Shown here: positions 1 through 6,232 of the stretch, piece by piece
How the letters are laid out: the number at the start of each line of letters is the position of its first letter
Position numbering within the stretch: position 1 is the first letter of the stretch
NCBI GenBank assembly: GCA_949487015.1
Contig: CATAQZ010000322.1
Span: forward strand, 1 to 7,725
DNA from: Flavobacteriales bacterium UBA4585
Lineage (GTDB): Bacteria; Bacteroidota; Bacteroidia; Flavobacteriales; Schleiferiaceae
DNA: 7,725 nucleotides
Direction: 5' to 3'
Notes under the pieces: model-generated
Told to the model about the DNA's origin: nothing
The model's input: the letters and a program-made list of their open reading frames with translations, nothing else
Database searches by the model: none
Translations under genes and position numbers: made by a program

Positions 1-797
1 GTATGCCCAGAGAAACCTTCAACGCTTGAAGCGATATTGTGTTTATTGATTGGTGCCGTGAGTAAGGCGTGAATTTTGCCGTTTTTAGCGGCTTCAATGG
101 CTGCGTCGATACTTTTTAAAGCATACGCGCCACTTACGTCAGTAGGTAAGCCAAGCGTGATTTCCACATTGTCGTCCCAGCAGAGTACTAGATTGTTAGT
201 ACCTTCTTTGACGTCCTCCATAGTATCACACAAACGGAATTGAAAATCGCGTTTATCGATAGCATTTCTGTGGTAAGAGGCTAATTTACTCGAGGCAAAA
301 ACTACTGGTGTACACAACTCAGTGAGTCGGGTATCTTCTAGCATTGTAATGATGACTTCCATTCCTATGCCATTAAGATCGCCGCAAGTGATACCAATTA
401 CAGGCTTTTCAAGAACAGTTTCGTCGTATACCGCGGTGGTCGATGAACTCGAGAAATCGATATTATAGAGGTCATTTTGTAAGTCGTATTCCGTCTTGAT
501 TTCGTCACTTACCGGAGTTGCTTTAACGTCTTTTCCTTCGCGTCGTTTATTACGGTTGTTTCGATTGCGACCGCGGTTGTTTCTGTTTCCTCCGTTGGTA
601 TTTTCTTTTGAGCCATTTTCTGAAGTATCTGCTGGTTTAGACTGCGCGTCCGCCCCATCTTTAACCTCACCCTCTTTTTTGCTGCGATTACGGTTTCTAT
701 TTCTTCCGCCACGACTTCTTCTCCGTGCATTGCCGTCCTTATTCTGGCCTTCTGGCGCATTTGATTTATTCGGCGTATTTTCTTTAGCGTCACTCAT
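1..797 (-). CDS. pdxA: 4-hydroxythreonine-4-phosphate dehydrogenase (PdxA) with Arg/Asn-rich N-terminal extension, 3' end cut by window edge
   Basis: PdxA oxidises 4-phosphohydroxy-L-threonine with NAD(P) in the DXP-dependent route to pyridoxal phosphate, in the cytoplasm. The frame is open from ATG 797 to the left edge (265 complete codons). From about residue 131 it is plainly PdxA: PVIGITCGDLNGIG (132-145), then ELCTPVVFASSK, TAPINKHNIA, and a terminal GHT whose His265 matches a metal ligand of the family. PdxA proteins normally begin right at the GIT-GD motif, so residues 1-130 are extra. They are hydrophilic and low-complexity, with two basic patches (R25-K41 and N71-R86) rich in RN, RG and GG, followed by a short acidic/Ser-rich linker (about 98-126). 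No ATG, GTG or TTG lies in frame between Met1 and Met146, so the extension cannot be trimmed by choosing a later start. The gene follows pepA by 4 nt with no clear ribosome binding site, implying co-transcription. The PdxA assignment is firm; the role of the extension is unknown. Confidence 0.95.
   Translation of the reverse strand, partial: MSDAKENTPNKSNAPEGQNKDGNARRRSRGGRNRNRNRSKKEGEVKDGADAQSKPADTSENGSKENTNGGNRNNRGRNRNNRNKRREGKDVKATPVSDEIKTEYDLQNDLYNIDFSSSSTTAVYDETVLEKPVIGITCGDLNGIGMEVIITMLEDTRLTELCTPVVFASSKLASYHRNAIDKRDFQFRLCDTMEDVKEGTNNLVLCWDDNVEITLGLPTDVSGAYALKSIDAAIEAAKNGKIHALLTAPINKHNIASSVEGFSGH
422..797 (-). other. Low-complexity Arg/Asn/Gly-rich extension region of PdxA
   Basis: This is the coding segment for residues 1-126 of the PdxA protein. 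Two patches alternate Arg with Asn or Gly: one at residues 25-41 (positions about 725-675) and one at 71-86 (about 587-540). Arg is encoded by a mix of AGA, CGT, CGC, CGA and CGG and Asn by both AAT and AAC, so the pattern is kept at protein level and is not a simple DNA microsatellite. The composition resembles disordered RNA-binding tails, such as the basic N-terminal regions found on Rho in many Bacteroidota; this is analogy only. The unusual composition also opens reading frames on both strands here, which I regard as by-products. Confidence 0.8.
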
Positions 798-801
798 AGT
801 G

Positions 802-2217
802 TTACTTCAAGTTGTTTATGAAGTCAAAAAGTAATCGGACCCCGATACCGGTTCCGCCCTCGACTTGGTAGCCGGCTCGCGATTTTAAAAATGCAGGCCC
901 AGCGATATCTAAGTGAATGTAAGGATAATCAGTGAAGTGCTCTAGGAATTTGCCAGCCGTAATGGCTCCTGCTTCAGCGCCGCCAATATTTTTCATGTCT
1001 GCGATGGGGCTTTTTAGTAAGTCCTTGTATTCATCCCAGAACGGAAATTCAACAACGCGTTCGTGTGTTCGATACCCACTTTCTTGAAGCGCTAGCATAC
1101 GTTCTTTCGGTGCATTACCCATTCCAACAATCGCATAGCGACCTATAGATCTTGCTGCCGCTCCTGTTAATGTAGCGAGATCGATCACTAATTCAGGATT
1201 GTAGCGTTTTGCATAAACCAAGGCGTCAGATAAAATTAATCGGCCTTCAGCATCTGTATTCATGACTTCAACACTGGTCCCGTCTGAAATGGTAATGACA
1301 TCACCTGGTGTAACGGCATTGCCTCCGGGGCGGTTATCCGTTGCTGGAACCAGACCTATAATGTGTACGGGAAGATCTGCTTCTGCGGCGGCGCTCATTG
1401 CTCCAATAACGGCAGCAGCACCGCCCATATCAGATTTCATATCGTCCATGTAGTTGGATGGCTTGAGGCTCAAACCACCAGTATCGTAAACGACCCCTTT
1501 ACCGACTAATACTAGTGGTTTTTCATTGGTTGCATTTTTCGGCTTGTGCTCCATTATGATGAACACTGGAGGCTCAGGAGAACCGTAATTCACCGCTAAT
1601 AATCCACCCATCTTGAGGCTTTCGATCTGTTTTTTCTCTAAGACTTCTATCGAAAAACCGTGACGTTTGCTTGCTTCTTTAGCTTGGTTTGCGAGGTCCG
1701 TAGCTGTTAAGTCAATAACGGGCGTATTCACTAATTCACGCGCAAAGAGTGCACCCATAGTGGCAATAGCAATAGGAGCAAGGGTCTGTTCATCTTCTTT
1801 TGAAACGAACAATTGGGTCATGGAATTTTTACGCTTATGACTGTCTGAGAAGTAGCGGAGGAACTGGTAATTTCCCAGAATGGCTCCTTCGGCCACATGT
1901 GGTACGTGTACGCCTAAAATCGCAATGCGGTCGAGGTATGCGGCATTTGCCTTTAGGACCAATGTATTACCTGCTTGACGCATTTTCTCAGCGCGCGCAT
2001 CAGCATCTATTGTTTTTCCAAGCTTGTACACCCAAGCAGTATCTGTGCCTGCTTGAACTTCCAACCATTTTTCCTCAAACTTTTCGCCAAGCGCATGAAC
2101 GCGATCGAGTTGTGCTTCGTTTAAATGTTGAGAAAGTTCTTTTGATTCGGTATAAACAATAGCGATGCTGCCATTGTAATCAGGAGTGTATGTTGTGATT
2201 TTCATTGCGTCATTCAT
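802..2217 (-). CDS. pepA: Leucyl aminopeptidase, M17 family
   Basis: Cytoplasmic metallo-aminopeptidase that removes N-terminal residues from peptides and serves in peptide turnover. The 471-residue length is normal for the family. The N-terminal regulatory-type domain spans about 1-150 and the catalytic domain about 155-471. All key residues are present with the spacing of E. coli PepA: metal ligands K240, D245 (in VYDTGG), D263 (KSDMGG), D322 and E324 (within the M17 signature NTDAEGRL), and catalytic K252 and R326, each exactly 30 below the E. coli numbers. It should therefore be an active two-metal enzyme. The start may be ATG 2217 or ATG 2205 (Met5, giving MKITTYTPD). A promoter-like TACATTTG just upstream would leave almost no leader for the first, which slightly favours 2205. 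It is the first gene of a unit with pdxA, which begins 4 nt after its TAA, and it is divergent from ribE. Confidence 0.97.
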   Translation of the reverse strand: MNDAMKITTYTPDYNGSIAIVYTESKELSQHLNEAQLDRVHALGEKFEEKWLEVQAGTDTAWVYKLGKTIDADARAEKMRQAGNTLVLKANAAYLDRIAILGVHVPHVAEGAILGNYQFLRYFSDSHKRKNSMTQLFVSKEDEQTLAPIAIATMGALFARELVNTPVIDLTATDLANQAKEASKRHGFSIEVLEKKQIESLKMGGLLAVNYGSPEPPVFIIMEHKPKNATNEKPLVLVGKGVVYDTGGLSLKPSNYMDDMKSDMGGAAAVIGAMSAAAEADLPVHIIGLVPATDNRPGGNAVTPGDVITISDGTSVEVMNTDAEGRLILSDALVYAKRYNPELVIDLATLTGAAARSIGRYAIVGMGNAPKERMLALQESGYRTHERVVEFPFWDEYKDLLKSPIADMKNIGGAEAGAITAGKFLEHFTDYPYIHLDIAGPAFLKSRAGYQVEGGTGIGVRLLFDFINNLK

Positions 2218-2224
2218 TTAGTGT

Positions 2225-2252
2225 CAAATGTACTATTTTAACCAACCACAAA
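2225..2252 (-). promoter_or_regulatory. Candidate Bacteroidota-type promoter for pepA-pdxA
   Basis: On the minus strand, TACATTTG (2232-2225) matches the Bacteroidota primary sigma factor -7 consensus TAnnTTTG exactly. A TTTG (2252-2249) lies upstream with 16 nt between the two elements, slightly shorter than the usual spacing. Transcription would start near 2218-2220, so the mRNA would be nearly leaderless for ATG 2217 or carry about 15 nt before ATG 2205. On the plus strand an AT-rich TACTATTTT (2231-2239) overlaps this site and could serve ribE, but it is a poor match. This is prediction from sequence pattern only. Confidence 0.4.
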
Positions 2253-2261
2253 GAACCCTTC

Positions 2262-2858
2262 ATGTTTACTGGAATTATTGAAAAATTAGGCAAGGTTGCT
2301 AAGGTCGAAAAGAGCGGCGGAAACCTTGAATTATATGTTACTTCAGATCTCGCAAGCGATTTAAAAATTGATCAAAGCGTTGCCCATAACGGCATTTGCT
2401 TGACGGTAGTAGAAATCTTTGGTGACCGAACGTACCGTGTAACGGCCATTGAGGAGACCATTGCAAAAACTGCTATCGGTGATTTAAAGGAAGACGACCC
2501 TATTAACCTAGAGCGTTGTATGACGATGGGTGCGCGTTTAGACGGCCACATTGTTCAGGGGCATGTGGATCAAATTGGCCATTGTACTTCCATTACGGAA
2601 GAAGATGGATCATGGATTTTTTCCTTTGCTTATGATGCCTCATTAGGCAATGTTACAGTAGAAAAAGGGTCCATTACAGTGAATGGAACATCGCTTACTG
2701 TTGTCGACTCTATAGAGGGCGGCTTTAGTGTTGCCATTATCCCTTATACCTATGAGCATACTGTATTCCATCATCTAAAGGTGGGAGATCGAATTAATTT
2801 GGAATTTGACATCATAGGAAAGTATGTCGCTCGTATGCTTAACGGCTATCAAAAGTGA
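2262..2858 (+). CDS. ribE: Riboflavin synthase, alpha subunit
   Basis: Catalyses the dismutation of two 6,7-dimethyl-8-ribityllumazine molecules to riboflavin and the pyrimidine precursor, the last step of riboflavin synthesis. The 198 residues form the expected tandem pair of beta-barrel lumazine-binding domains: first about 1-95 (MFTGIIEKLG, SVAHNGICLTVVE), second about 96-190 (DGHIVQGHVD, SITVNGTSLTVVD), followed by a C-terminal helix for trimerisation. The catalytic residues of the family can be placed at F2, S39, C46 and H101. The start at ATG 2262 is chosen because riboflavin synthases begin with MFTGI; the frame is open further upstream to an ATG at 2205, but that would run into pepA and add 19 unrelated residues. 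There is no Shine-Dalgarno sequence, only an A-rich stretch (AAAGAA). Its TGA overlaps the GTG start of the next gene. The literature uses both ribE and ribC for this gene. Confidence 0.97.
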   Translation: MFTGIIEKLGKVAKVEKSGGNLELYVTSDLASDLKIDQSVAHNGICLTVVEIFGDRTYRVTAIEETIAKTAIGDLKEDDPINLERCMTMGARLDGHIVQGHVDQIGHCTSITEEDGSWIFSFAYDASLGNVTVEKGSITVNGTSLTVVDSIEGGFSVAIIPYTYEHTVFHHLKVGDRINLEFDIIGKYVARMLNGYQK

Positions 2859-3547
2859 AAACCGTACGCCACATAGGAGTTCTTGACGATGAAATTATCG
2901 CTGTACGGGGAATGGTTTTTCAATTGGAAAAATTATTGCCACAAGCAGAGGTGAAGGGGTTTACCCAGTATCGAGAATTTGAATTGTGGTGCGTAAACAA
3001 CGCCCCAGAATTGGTTTTTTTGGACATGGAGATGCCGCATGCCATGGGGCTTGATGTAGCGAAAAGAATACAGCCCGATGTGGGTAATATCGTGTTCGTT
3101 ACGGCGCATTCTCATTACAGTTTGGAGGCGTTTGAAACTGCGGTAGATTACATTTTAAAGCCCATTACTCCAAAGCGTTTGGAACAAGCCCTTGTAAAAG
3201 TAGAATCACTTGTCCCGGTAAAGGTGAGTCGGGAACAAAAGATAAAACTGCTGTTAAAAGGGACTTTTCGCGAATTGCCTGAGGCCGATATCGCCTTTTT
3301 ACGCGGCCAGCGGAATTATACAGAGGTAGTTTTGACCAACGGTGAACACCACTTGATGGCACGGACACTGAAAAGCTTCACGGACGTATTGAGTGATGGT
3401 TTTGTGCGTATTCACAAAAGTATCGTGGTTCAACGTGCATTAATTTCAGAGGTTTATACCAGTGGCCCTAACTACATTGTCTTGCAAGACGGAACAAAGC
3501 TTGATGCTGCGAAGGCTCGGTTAAACGCCCTAGATAACGATGAATAA
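2855..3547 (+). CDS. LytTR-family response regulator (REC-LytTR)
   Basis: Two-component response regulator and DNA-binding protein of 230 residues. The receiver domain spans about 4-120, with the acidic pair D11-D12, phosphoacceptor D57 (VFLDMEMP), T83 (FVTAH) and K102 (LKPI) all intact, so it should be phosphorylated normally. The LytTR domain covers about 138-228, with the typical signatures FLRGQRNYTEVVL and FVRIHKSIVV. The start is GTG 2855: the next in-frame ATG (residue 20) would delete the acidic pair. GTG overlaps the ribE stop as GTGA, an arrangement that favours translational coupling. The ATG of the kinase gene overlaps the last 8 nt of this gene. The target promoters cannot be read from this window; LytTR regulators usually bind imperfect direct repeats, and none stands out in the short upstream regions here. 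Confidence 0.96.
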   Translation: MKTVRHIGVLDDEIIAVRGMVFQLEKLLPQAEVKGFTQYREFELWCVNNAPELVFLDMEMPHAMGLDVAKRIQPDVGNIVFVTAHSHYSLEAFETAVDYILKPITPKRLEQALVKVESLVPVKVSREQKIKLLLKGTFRELPEADIAFLRGQRNYTEVVLTNGEHHLMARTLKSFTDVLSDGFVRIHKSIVVQRALISEVYTSGPNYIVLQDGTKLDAAKARLNALDNDE

Positions 3548-5186
3548 GCTCTGGTTAATTCTAATTCTTATTATACTAGGGTCGGGGTGTTCTCAATCAG
3601 AACAAACGCGCGTATCGGATAGTGTAAAAGAAGCTTTTGCAATACACCCAGACTCTAGTGCTTTTGAACCATTAATGATGAATCTACTTGAGAGTAGCGA
3701 TGAGACGGAGGAAGCCTGGGGTGATTATCTGATGGCGCGCGATATTGTACGGAAGGGTGTAAGCTTTGAAGCGATAACCTATCTAGAGCGAGGAGAATTT
3801 CTTTTTCGATCAATGAAGAATGAAAAGGGCCTTGAGCGCATACTGTTACTCAAGGCACATGCGTATTGGGCTTTAGGTGCTGGAAAAGAAATATTGCCTA
3901 TCGCTGAAGAAACGATGCGATTGCGTGAAGGGAATCCTAAGGCTTGGGCAACGGCAGCAGGTAACTACACCACCTATTTATTGGATTATGGACGGTACGA
4001 AGAAGTACTGAATTACAGCGATTCTGTACTAGCAGTTCTTCGTCAAATTGAAGGAGGAATCAATCCTAGCGAGGCCTATGCGGTTCGGGCAGAGGCTCTA
4101 CAAAACCTCGGTAGAGATTCTGTTGCAGTAGATACACTCATTTCGAGGGCCCTTGAATTAGTGGATAGATCCGTACCTGATATCGATAAAAAGAACATCT
4201 ATTTCAGAGCTTTGAATCTGAGGGCGCTGGATGAGCAGGCTTTAGCGCGTTGTATTCAATTTGCACACGAGAAACAGTTTTGGTCTTTAGAGGCGGAGGC
4301 TCGGGGCCAATGGACAGAATACGAATTGTTAGGAGAGACGTTAGAATCTGCTCTTACGGCTGAGGTGCTTGCGAATAAAAGGGCGCTTGCTGCCGTGGAT
4401 GAGGGACAGAGTAAATTTTTGGCCTTTGAATTGGCTCGGGGACGGAGTGAAATCGCGAGATACCAACGAGAATCAAAGCTGCGGAAAACGGCTTTAAGTG
4501 CTACTGCGCTTCTATTTCTTGTCGTTTTAATAGGTATTGTTCTTAATTACCGTAGTCGAATCATGGCGGCTCGAGCAAAATTGAGCCAGCAAGAGGCGGA
4601 ATTGGCTTTAGAAAATTACAAGAATACCATTCGTCCTCATTTTCTCTTTAACCAATTAAACAATGTTAGTGCTTTTCTCAACCAGGAGCTTATTGAGCAG
4701 GCTCAGGAATATTTATCTGATTTGGGCCAATTTTTACGCTCCTTACTTGAAGAACAGGACGATCAGACCATAGAATTGGGTGCCGTAGAAAAGCAATTAC
4801 ACGCTTATATAGCGCTTCAGAAAAAGGGTTCTTACGCGAACGTCGCAGTCACCACAGACATTCCTAAAGAATTGCGCAAAGTGCGTATTCCCACGGGTTT
4901 GCTCCAACCACTTGTCGAAAACAGTTTTAAATACGCTGGTCATAAGGAAAGTAAAGCGCCGAATATCCTCATTGAGGCACGCACTATAGGGTCGGTACTT
5001 ACCTTAAAAGTCGAGGATTCGGGATACGGCGAGTTCAGCAGACAAGGGGGCACGGGGCACGGGCTCGCATTGATTCAAGACCGTATCGCTTTTAATCGTA
5101 CGAGAAGTAAAAGACCAAAGGATTGGACGGTTACGACCTCTTTTCAAAAAGAAAAAGGCACCGTCGTACTGACGATGCCTTTATAG
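3540..5186 (+). CDS. LytS-type sensor histidine kinase with lipoprotein-like signal and TPR-like sensor region
   Basis: Probable partner kinase of the preceding regulator, 548 residues. Residues 1-17 form a short hydrophobic signal ending in LGSGC, so Cys17 may be lipidated; Gly at -3 makes it a non-ideal lipobox. Residues about 55-310 are helical and TPR-like (for example about 135-168 and 178-207) and are expected to be periplasmic. A single membrane helix lies at about 317-337, followed by a short coiled-coil segment (341-362). The cytoplasmic kinase has phosphoacceptor H367 in IRPHFLFNQLNN (codon 4638-4640), the N box with N461 in LLQPLVENSFKYAGHK, and ATP-lid motifs VEDSGYG (D493) and GTGHGLALIQDRI. 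Compared with the family pattern, the second glycine motif has His for Ile and lacks the usual Asn, but the core residues remain. It overlaps the regulator by 8 nt. The stimulus is unknown. Confidence 0.94.
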   Translation: MNKLWLILILIILGSGCSQSEQTRVSDSVKEAFAIHPDSSAFEPLMMNLLESSDETEEAWGDYLMARDIVRKGVSFEAITYLERGEFLFRSMKNEKGLERILLLKAHAYWALGAGKEILPIAEETMRLREGNPKAWATAAGNYTTYLLDYGRYEEVLNYSDSVLAVLRQIEGGINPSEAYAVRAEALQNLGRDSVAVDTLISRALELVDRSVPDIDKKNIYFRALNLRALDEQALARCIQFAHEKQFWSLEAEARGQWTEYELLGETLESALTAEVLANKRALAAVDEGQSKFLAFELARGRSEIARYQRESKLRKTALSATALLFLVVLIGIVLNYRSRIMAARAKLSQQEAELALENYKNTIRPHFLFNQLNNVSAFLNQELIEQAQEYLSDLGQFLRSLLEEQDDQTIELGAVEKQLHAYIALQKKGSYANVAVTTDIPKELRKVRIPTGLLQPLVENSFKYAGHKESKAPNILIEARTIGSVLTLKVEDSGYGEFSRQGGTGHGLALIQDRIAFNRTRSKRPKDWTVTTSFQKEKGTVVLTMPL

Positions 5187-5198
5187 GAGTAACTCCTA
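5184..5198 (+). terminator. Weak hairpin at the end of the kinase gene
   Basis: A perfect 6-bp inverted repeat, TAGGAG-TAA-CTCCTA, starts on the TAG stop codon. It is followed by GGTTTGTTGG rather than a run of T, so it is a poor intrinsic terminator and may be chance. A second AT-rich inverted repeat, GTAAA (5217-5221) with TTTAC (5231-5235), lies in the same convergent gap, and nothing better is visible before the converging stop at 5276. Termination here may depend on Rho or on a diffuse signal. Confidence 0.25.
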
Positions 5199-5275
5199 GG
5201 TTTGTTGGTTGGTGATGTAAACGTAAGTGATTTACTCAAAATAATGCAAACAGACTTATCCTAGTACTTGTAAAC

Positions 5276-6223
5276 TTATCGTAGTGCCCAGTTTTGGGTA
5301 TCCATATTGCCGCCGCAAAGTATAATTCCCGTTTTACCCCGTGCTGATTTTTTAAGACATGCAGCTACTCCTGTCGCTGCACTGGGTTCAATGAATTGTT
5401 TCAATCGCGCCAAAACAAAATGCCAAGCGATTGTAATTTCCTCTTCAGTAACCAGTGAAATTTCATCGACATGGGACTGAATAATGGGGAAATTTCGCTT
5501 CCCCAATGACGTCTTCAACCCGTCGGCAATGGTATCGGCAGTGGTCACAGGAACCCAATGTCCACTATAAAAACTCTTGTGTGCGTCAGAAGCATTGGTA
5601 GGTTCACACCCGATAAGCGTTGCTGAGCCGAAGTGGGCATTTGCAAGCGCCGCCCCGGACAATAAGCCCCCGCCGCCTACCGGCACGAAAAGGTATTCTA
5701 GATCGGGATGTACCTCCAAAAATTCCATGGTTGCTGTTGCCTGTCCAGCGATAATATCATAGTTGTCGTAGGGGTGAACGAAAAAAGCGCCCTCTTTTTC
5801 TTCCACCGCTTTCGCGGTTTGCTCGCGTGCAGCTAAAGTCGGGGCACAGAATTCGATGATTCCACCATAACTGCGCACCGCTTCAATTTTTGCCTTCGGT
5901 GCATTGCTGGGCATAATGATGTGTGCTTTTTCGCCAATATTTGCCGCAGCCCAAGCCAACGCGGCGCCGTGATTGCCCGAGCTGTGCGTTACAAACCCGT
6001 TTCCCTTTGCACGTTCTTTATGAACCAGTACCGCATTCATCGCGCCTCGAGCTTTGAACGCACCGGTTTTTTGCAGGTGTTCACCTTTAAATACGCAGTC
6101 ACTTCCAACACGGTGGTTAAATTGCTGCGATTGAAAAACAGGAGTTCTGTGAATATAAGGGGCGATTCTGTCCTGTGCTGCCTTTAAATCTTCTGCTGTA
6201 GGTATGCGTTGTAGTGGAGTCAT
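5276..6223 (-). CDS. PLP-dependent threonine/serine dehydratase or serine racemase-like enzyme (fold type II)
   Basis: Cytoplasmic PLP enzyme of 315 residues without a C-terminal ACT regulatory domain, so it is a catabolic or serine racemase-type enzyme rather than a full-length feedback-regulated IlvA. The PLP lysine is K57 in LQKTGAFKARGA. S81-S82-G83-N84-H85 is the cofactor and substrate loop, and S82 lines up with the re-face base of eukaryotic serine racemase. The phosphate-binding glycine loop is GGGGLLSG (183-190); EPSAATGVAA (279-288) and CGGNMD complete the fold. E207, A211 and D213 in the segment EPTNASD align with the divalent-cation site of serine racemase and threo-3-hydroxyaspartate dehydratase. 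The reaction could be deamination of Thr, Ser or hydroxyaspartate, or serine racemisation; sequence alone does not decide. It starts 9 nt after the nuclease gene, suggesting co-transcription, and converges with the kinase gene. Confidence 0.93.
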   Translation of the reverse strand: MTPLQRIPTAEDLKAAQDRIAPYIHRTPVFQSQQFNHRVGSDCVFKGEHLQKTGAFKARGAMNAVLVHKERAKGNGFVTHSSGNHGAALAWAAANIGEKAHIIMPSNAPKAKIEAVRSYGGIIEFCAPTLAAREQTAKAVEEKEGAFFVHPYDNYDIIAGQATATMEFLEVHPDLEYLFVPVGGGGLLSGAALANAHFGSATLIGCEPTNASDAHKSFYSGHWVPVTTADTIADGLKTSLGKRNFPIIQSHVDEISLVTEEEITIAWHFVLARLKQFIEPSAATGVAACLKKSARGKTGIILCGGNMDTQNWALR

Positions 6224-6232
6224 GCTCGCCTA

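Noticed and set aside
509..793. 94-residue minus-strand open frame starting at GTG 793, in a different frame from pdxA
   Set aside because: It lies wholly inside the PdxA extension. Its composition follows from the Arg/Asn-rich codons read out of frame, and it has no own ribosome binding site or recognisable domain.
496..834. 112-residue plus-strand open frame rich in Leu, Phe and Arg
   Set aside because: It is antisense to the low-complexity pdxA region and crosses the pepA-pdxA junction. The hydrophobic look comes from the complement of Arg/Asn codons.
1262..2162. Plus-strand open frames antisense to pepA (1262-1453 and 1800-2162)
   Set aside because: They have no domain similarity that I can see and no start signals; they are shadows of a well-conserved minus-strand gene.
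2205..2261. Longer ribE with a start at ATG 2205
   Set aside because: It would overlap the pepA start and add 19 residues unlike any riboflavin synthase; MFTGI at 2262 is the standard start.
2218..2261. FMN riboswitch in front of ribE
   Set aside because: The 44-nt gap is far too short for the FMN aptamer, and the upstream sequence is pepA coding DNA.
5254..5280. Repeated ACTTATC heptamer (5254-5260 and 5274-5280) in the convergent gap
   Set aside because: Two copies of a 7-mer in AT-rich DNA are expected by chance, and one copy overlaps the stop codon of the PLP enzyme.
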